7,470 nt of DNA from Thermoleophilia bacterium (GTDB taxonomy: Bacteria; Actinomycetota; Thermoleophilia; Gaiellales; Gaiellaceae), in contig JABFWJ010000285.1 of assembly GCA_013362295.1 (NCBI GenBank), positions 1 to 7,470 on the forward strand. Direction: 5' to 3'. The position numbers and the translations under genes are program-made. Shown here piece after piece: positions 6,748 through 7,470 of the stretch (position 1 is its first letter; the number at the start of each line of letters is the position of its first letter). The notes under the pieces were generated by a model. The model saw only the letters and a list, made by a program, of their open reading frames with translations. It had not been told where the DNA came from and did no database searches.

Positions 6748-7161
6748 ATGTCCCCGCTCCTCCGCCGGCGCCGTTCTTCCGACGGCATTGCAGTGGACGG
6801 CTTGACCGCACGTCGCCCCCACGCCGGCCTCCTCCGGCGCGAGCGCCGCGCGCTGTTGAAGGCGCGGGCGGACGCGCTCGGCGAGCTCGGCGGCCTCCTC
6901 GTCGAGATGTACCGCCGCGGCGGCTTTCGGGACGACCTGCTGGCCGAGCGGGCTTCGGCGATCGTGGGGATCGACGGCCGGCTCGCCGAGATCGAGCTGC
7001 TCCTCCACTCCGGCCGGCGCGTGCCGCGCTGCGAGTGCGGCGCCCCCGTGCTGCGCGGCTCGCGCTTCTGCCCGAACTGCGGCCGCCCGTTGGGTGCGCC
7101 CGAGCAGACGGCCGACGACGTCTCGGAAGAGACCGTCATCGAGCCGGCGCCACGGTCGTGA
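6748..7161 (+). CDS. Zinc-ribbon protein with N-terminal helical region
   Basis: A 137-residue soluble protein without signal peptide or membrane helix. Residues 1-30 are Arg-rich and probably unordered. About 28-88 should be two amphipathic helices (LLRRERRALLKARADALGEL and a second with AERASAIVGIDGRLAEIE), probably a coiled-coil hairpin. A zinc ribbon follows: C95 and C97 (CEC, a CxC rather than the common CxxC) and C108, C111 in RFCPNCGRPLG. An acidic tail ends the protein. Such ribbons usually hold a structural zinc. I know of no assigned function. The next gene, 7 bases downstream, also starts with a four-Cys ribbon, suggesting a shared process or partners. The ATG at 6748 is the first plausible start after the TACACT box. 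Coding is well supported by third-position G/C. Confidence 0.85.
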   Translation: MSPLLRRRRSSDGIAVDGLTARRPHAGLLRRERRALLKARADALGELGGLLVEMYRRGGFRDDLLAERASAIVGIDGRLAEIELLLHSGRRVPRCECGAPVLRGSRFCPNCGRPLGAPEQTADDVSEETVIEPAPRS

Positions 7162-7168
7162 CTGCGGG

Positions 7169-7470
7169 ATGCTGATGGACGAGCGCGAGCACGCGATCTC
7201 GGCCGCGGAGGAAACGTGCCCGCGCTGCGGCGCGCCGCGGGATCCCGACCAGCGCTACTGCCTCGAATGCGGCCTCGCTCTGCCCCCGGTCGAGGGACGG
7301 CTGCCGTCGCTCCGGCGGCGGTGGATCCGCCGGGTCGGCTGGTACCCGGGCGACTGGGTCTGGATCTCCCTCCTGACCTTTCTGGTGGCCGCCGGCGGCG
7401 CCGGCGCGGCCATCGTCCTCTCCCAGCGCGTCAACGACGAGGGCTCGGTCTTCGTCGCGTCGAGCGTCGT
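7169..7470 (+). CDS. Zinc-ribbon membrane protein (3' end cut by window edge)
   Basis: One hundred residues are visible. The N-terminus holds a four-Cys ribbon, CPRCGAPRDPDQRYCLECG (C17, C20, C31, C34), followed by a basic linker (LPSLRRRWIRR, residues 46-55), the segment YPGDWVWISLL, and one membrane helix at about residues 64-84. Residues beyond 86 are probably outside the membrane and continue past the window. The ribbon would be cytoplasmic by the positive-inside rule. Start: the ATG at 7169 or the in-frame ATG at 7175, the latter with GGG at 7166-7168 as weak ribosome site. It is 7 bases from the preceding gene and clearly in the same operon. I cannot name it; it may act as a sensor or scaffold at the membrane. 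Confidence 0.85.
   Translation, partial: MLMDEREHAISAAEETCPRCGAPRDPDQRYCLECGLALPPVEGRLPSLRRRWIRRVGWYPGDWVWISLLTFLVAAGGAGAAIVLSQRVNDEGSVFVASSV

Noticed and set aside
5862..7175. Long plus-strand frame spanning PAP2 antisense and the zinc-ribbon region
   Set aside because: Extremely Arg-rich with no fold signature; it overlaps several genes with good motifs and codon pattern.

Overview
The window is high-GC DNA with strongly G/C-ending codons. GTG and TTG starts are common (five of the ten genes, if the small Cys protein starts at its GTG), and genes are packed with almost no intergenic space. Two short zinc-ribbon proteins and a small Cys protein recall families I associate with high-GC actinobacteria of the Thermoleophilia (Gaiellales/Solirubrobacterales) type. 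That placement is inference from style and protein look, not from a marker gene. No rRNA, tRNA, CRISPR array, transposase or phage gene is visible, and no gene-free stretch exceeds 300 bases; the longest real gap is about 58 bases.

Layout. Positions 1-2403, minus strand: a compact operon read as secreted protein (2403-1912), OmpR-type response regulator (1910-1194), then sensor histidine kinase (1187 to the left edge, cut in its ATPase domain). Gaps are 1 and 6 bases. Positions 2456-3559, plus strand: a CPA1/NhaP-type cation:proton antiporter, divergent from that operon across 52 bases and apparently lacking the usual first membrane helix. Positions 3531-6506, minus strand: a second operon read as PAP2/Aur1-like membrane phosphatase (6506-5586), small metallo-beta-lactamase hydrolase (5589-4996, 4-base overlap), thiolase (4991-3792), then a 69-residue Cys-motif protein whose 3' end overlaps the antiporter's 3' end. 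Positions 6565 to the right edge, plus strand: a small two-helix membrane protein, a cytoplasmic zinc-ribbon protein with a possible leaderless promoter, and a zinc-ribbon membrane protein cut by the window edge.

How they may work together. The two-component system probably reports on the cell envelope, with the secreted protein as a cognate partner or target. The PAP2/hydrolase/thiolase genes look like lipid or acyl-CoA chemistry placed under one promoter. The most unusual signal is a near-perfect 33-base palindrome at 4367-4399, more AT-rich than its surroundings, lying in frame inside the thiolase where extra residues appear relative to the family. It looks like a small palindromic (REP-like) element that the gene has absorbed as coding sequence.
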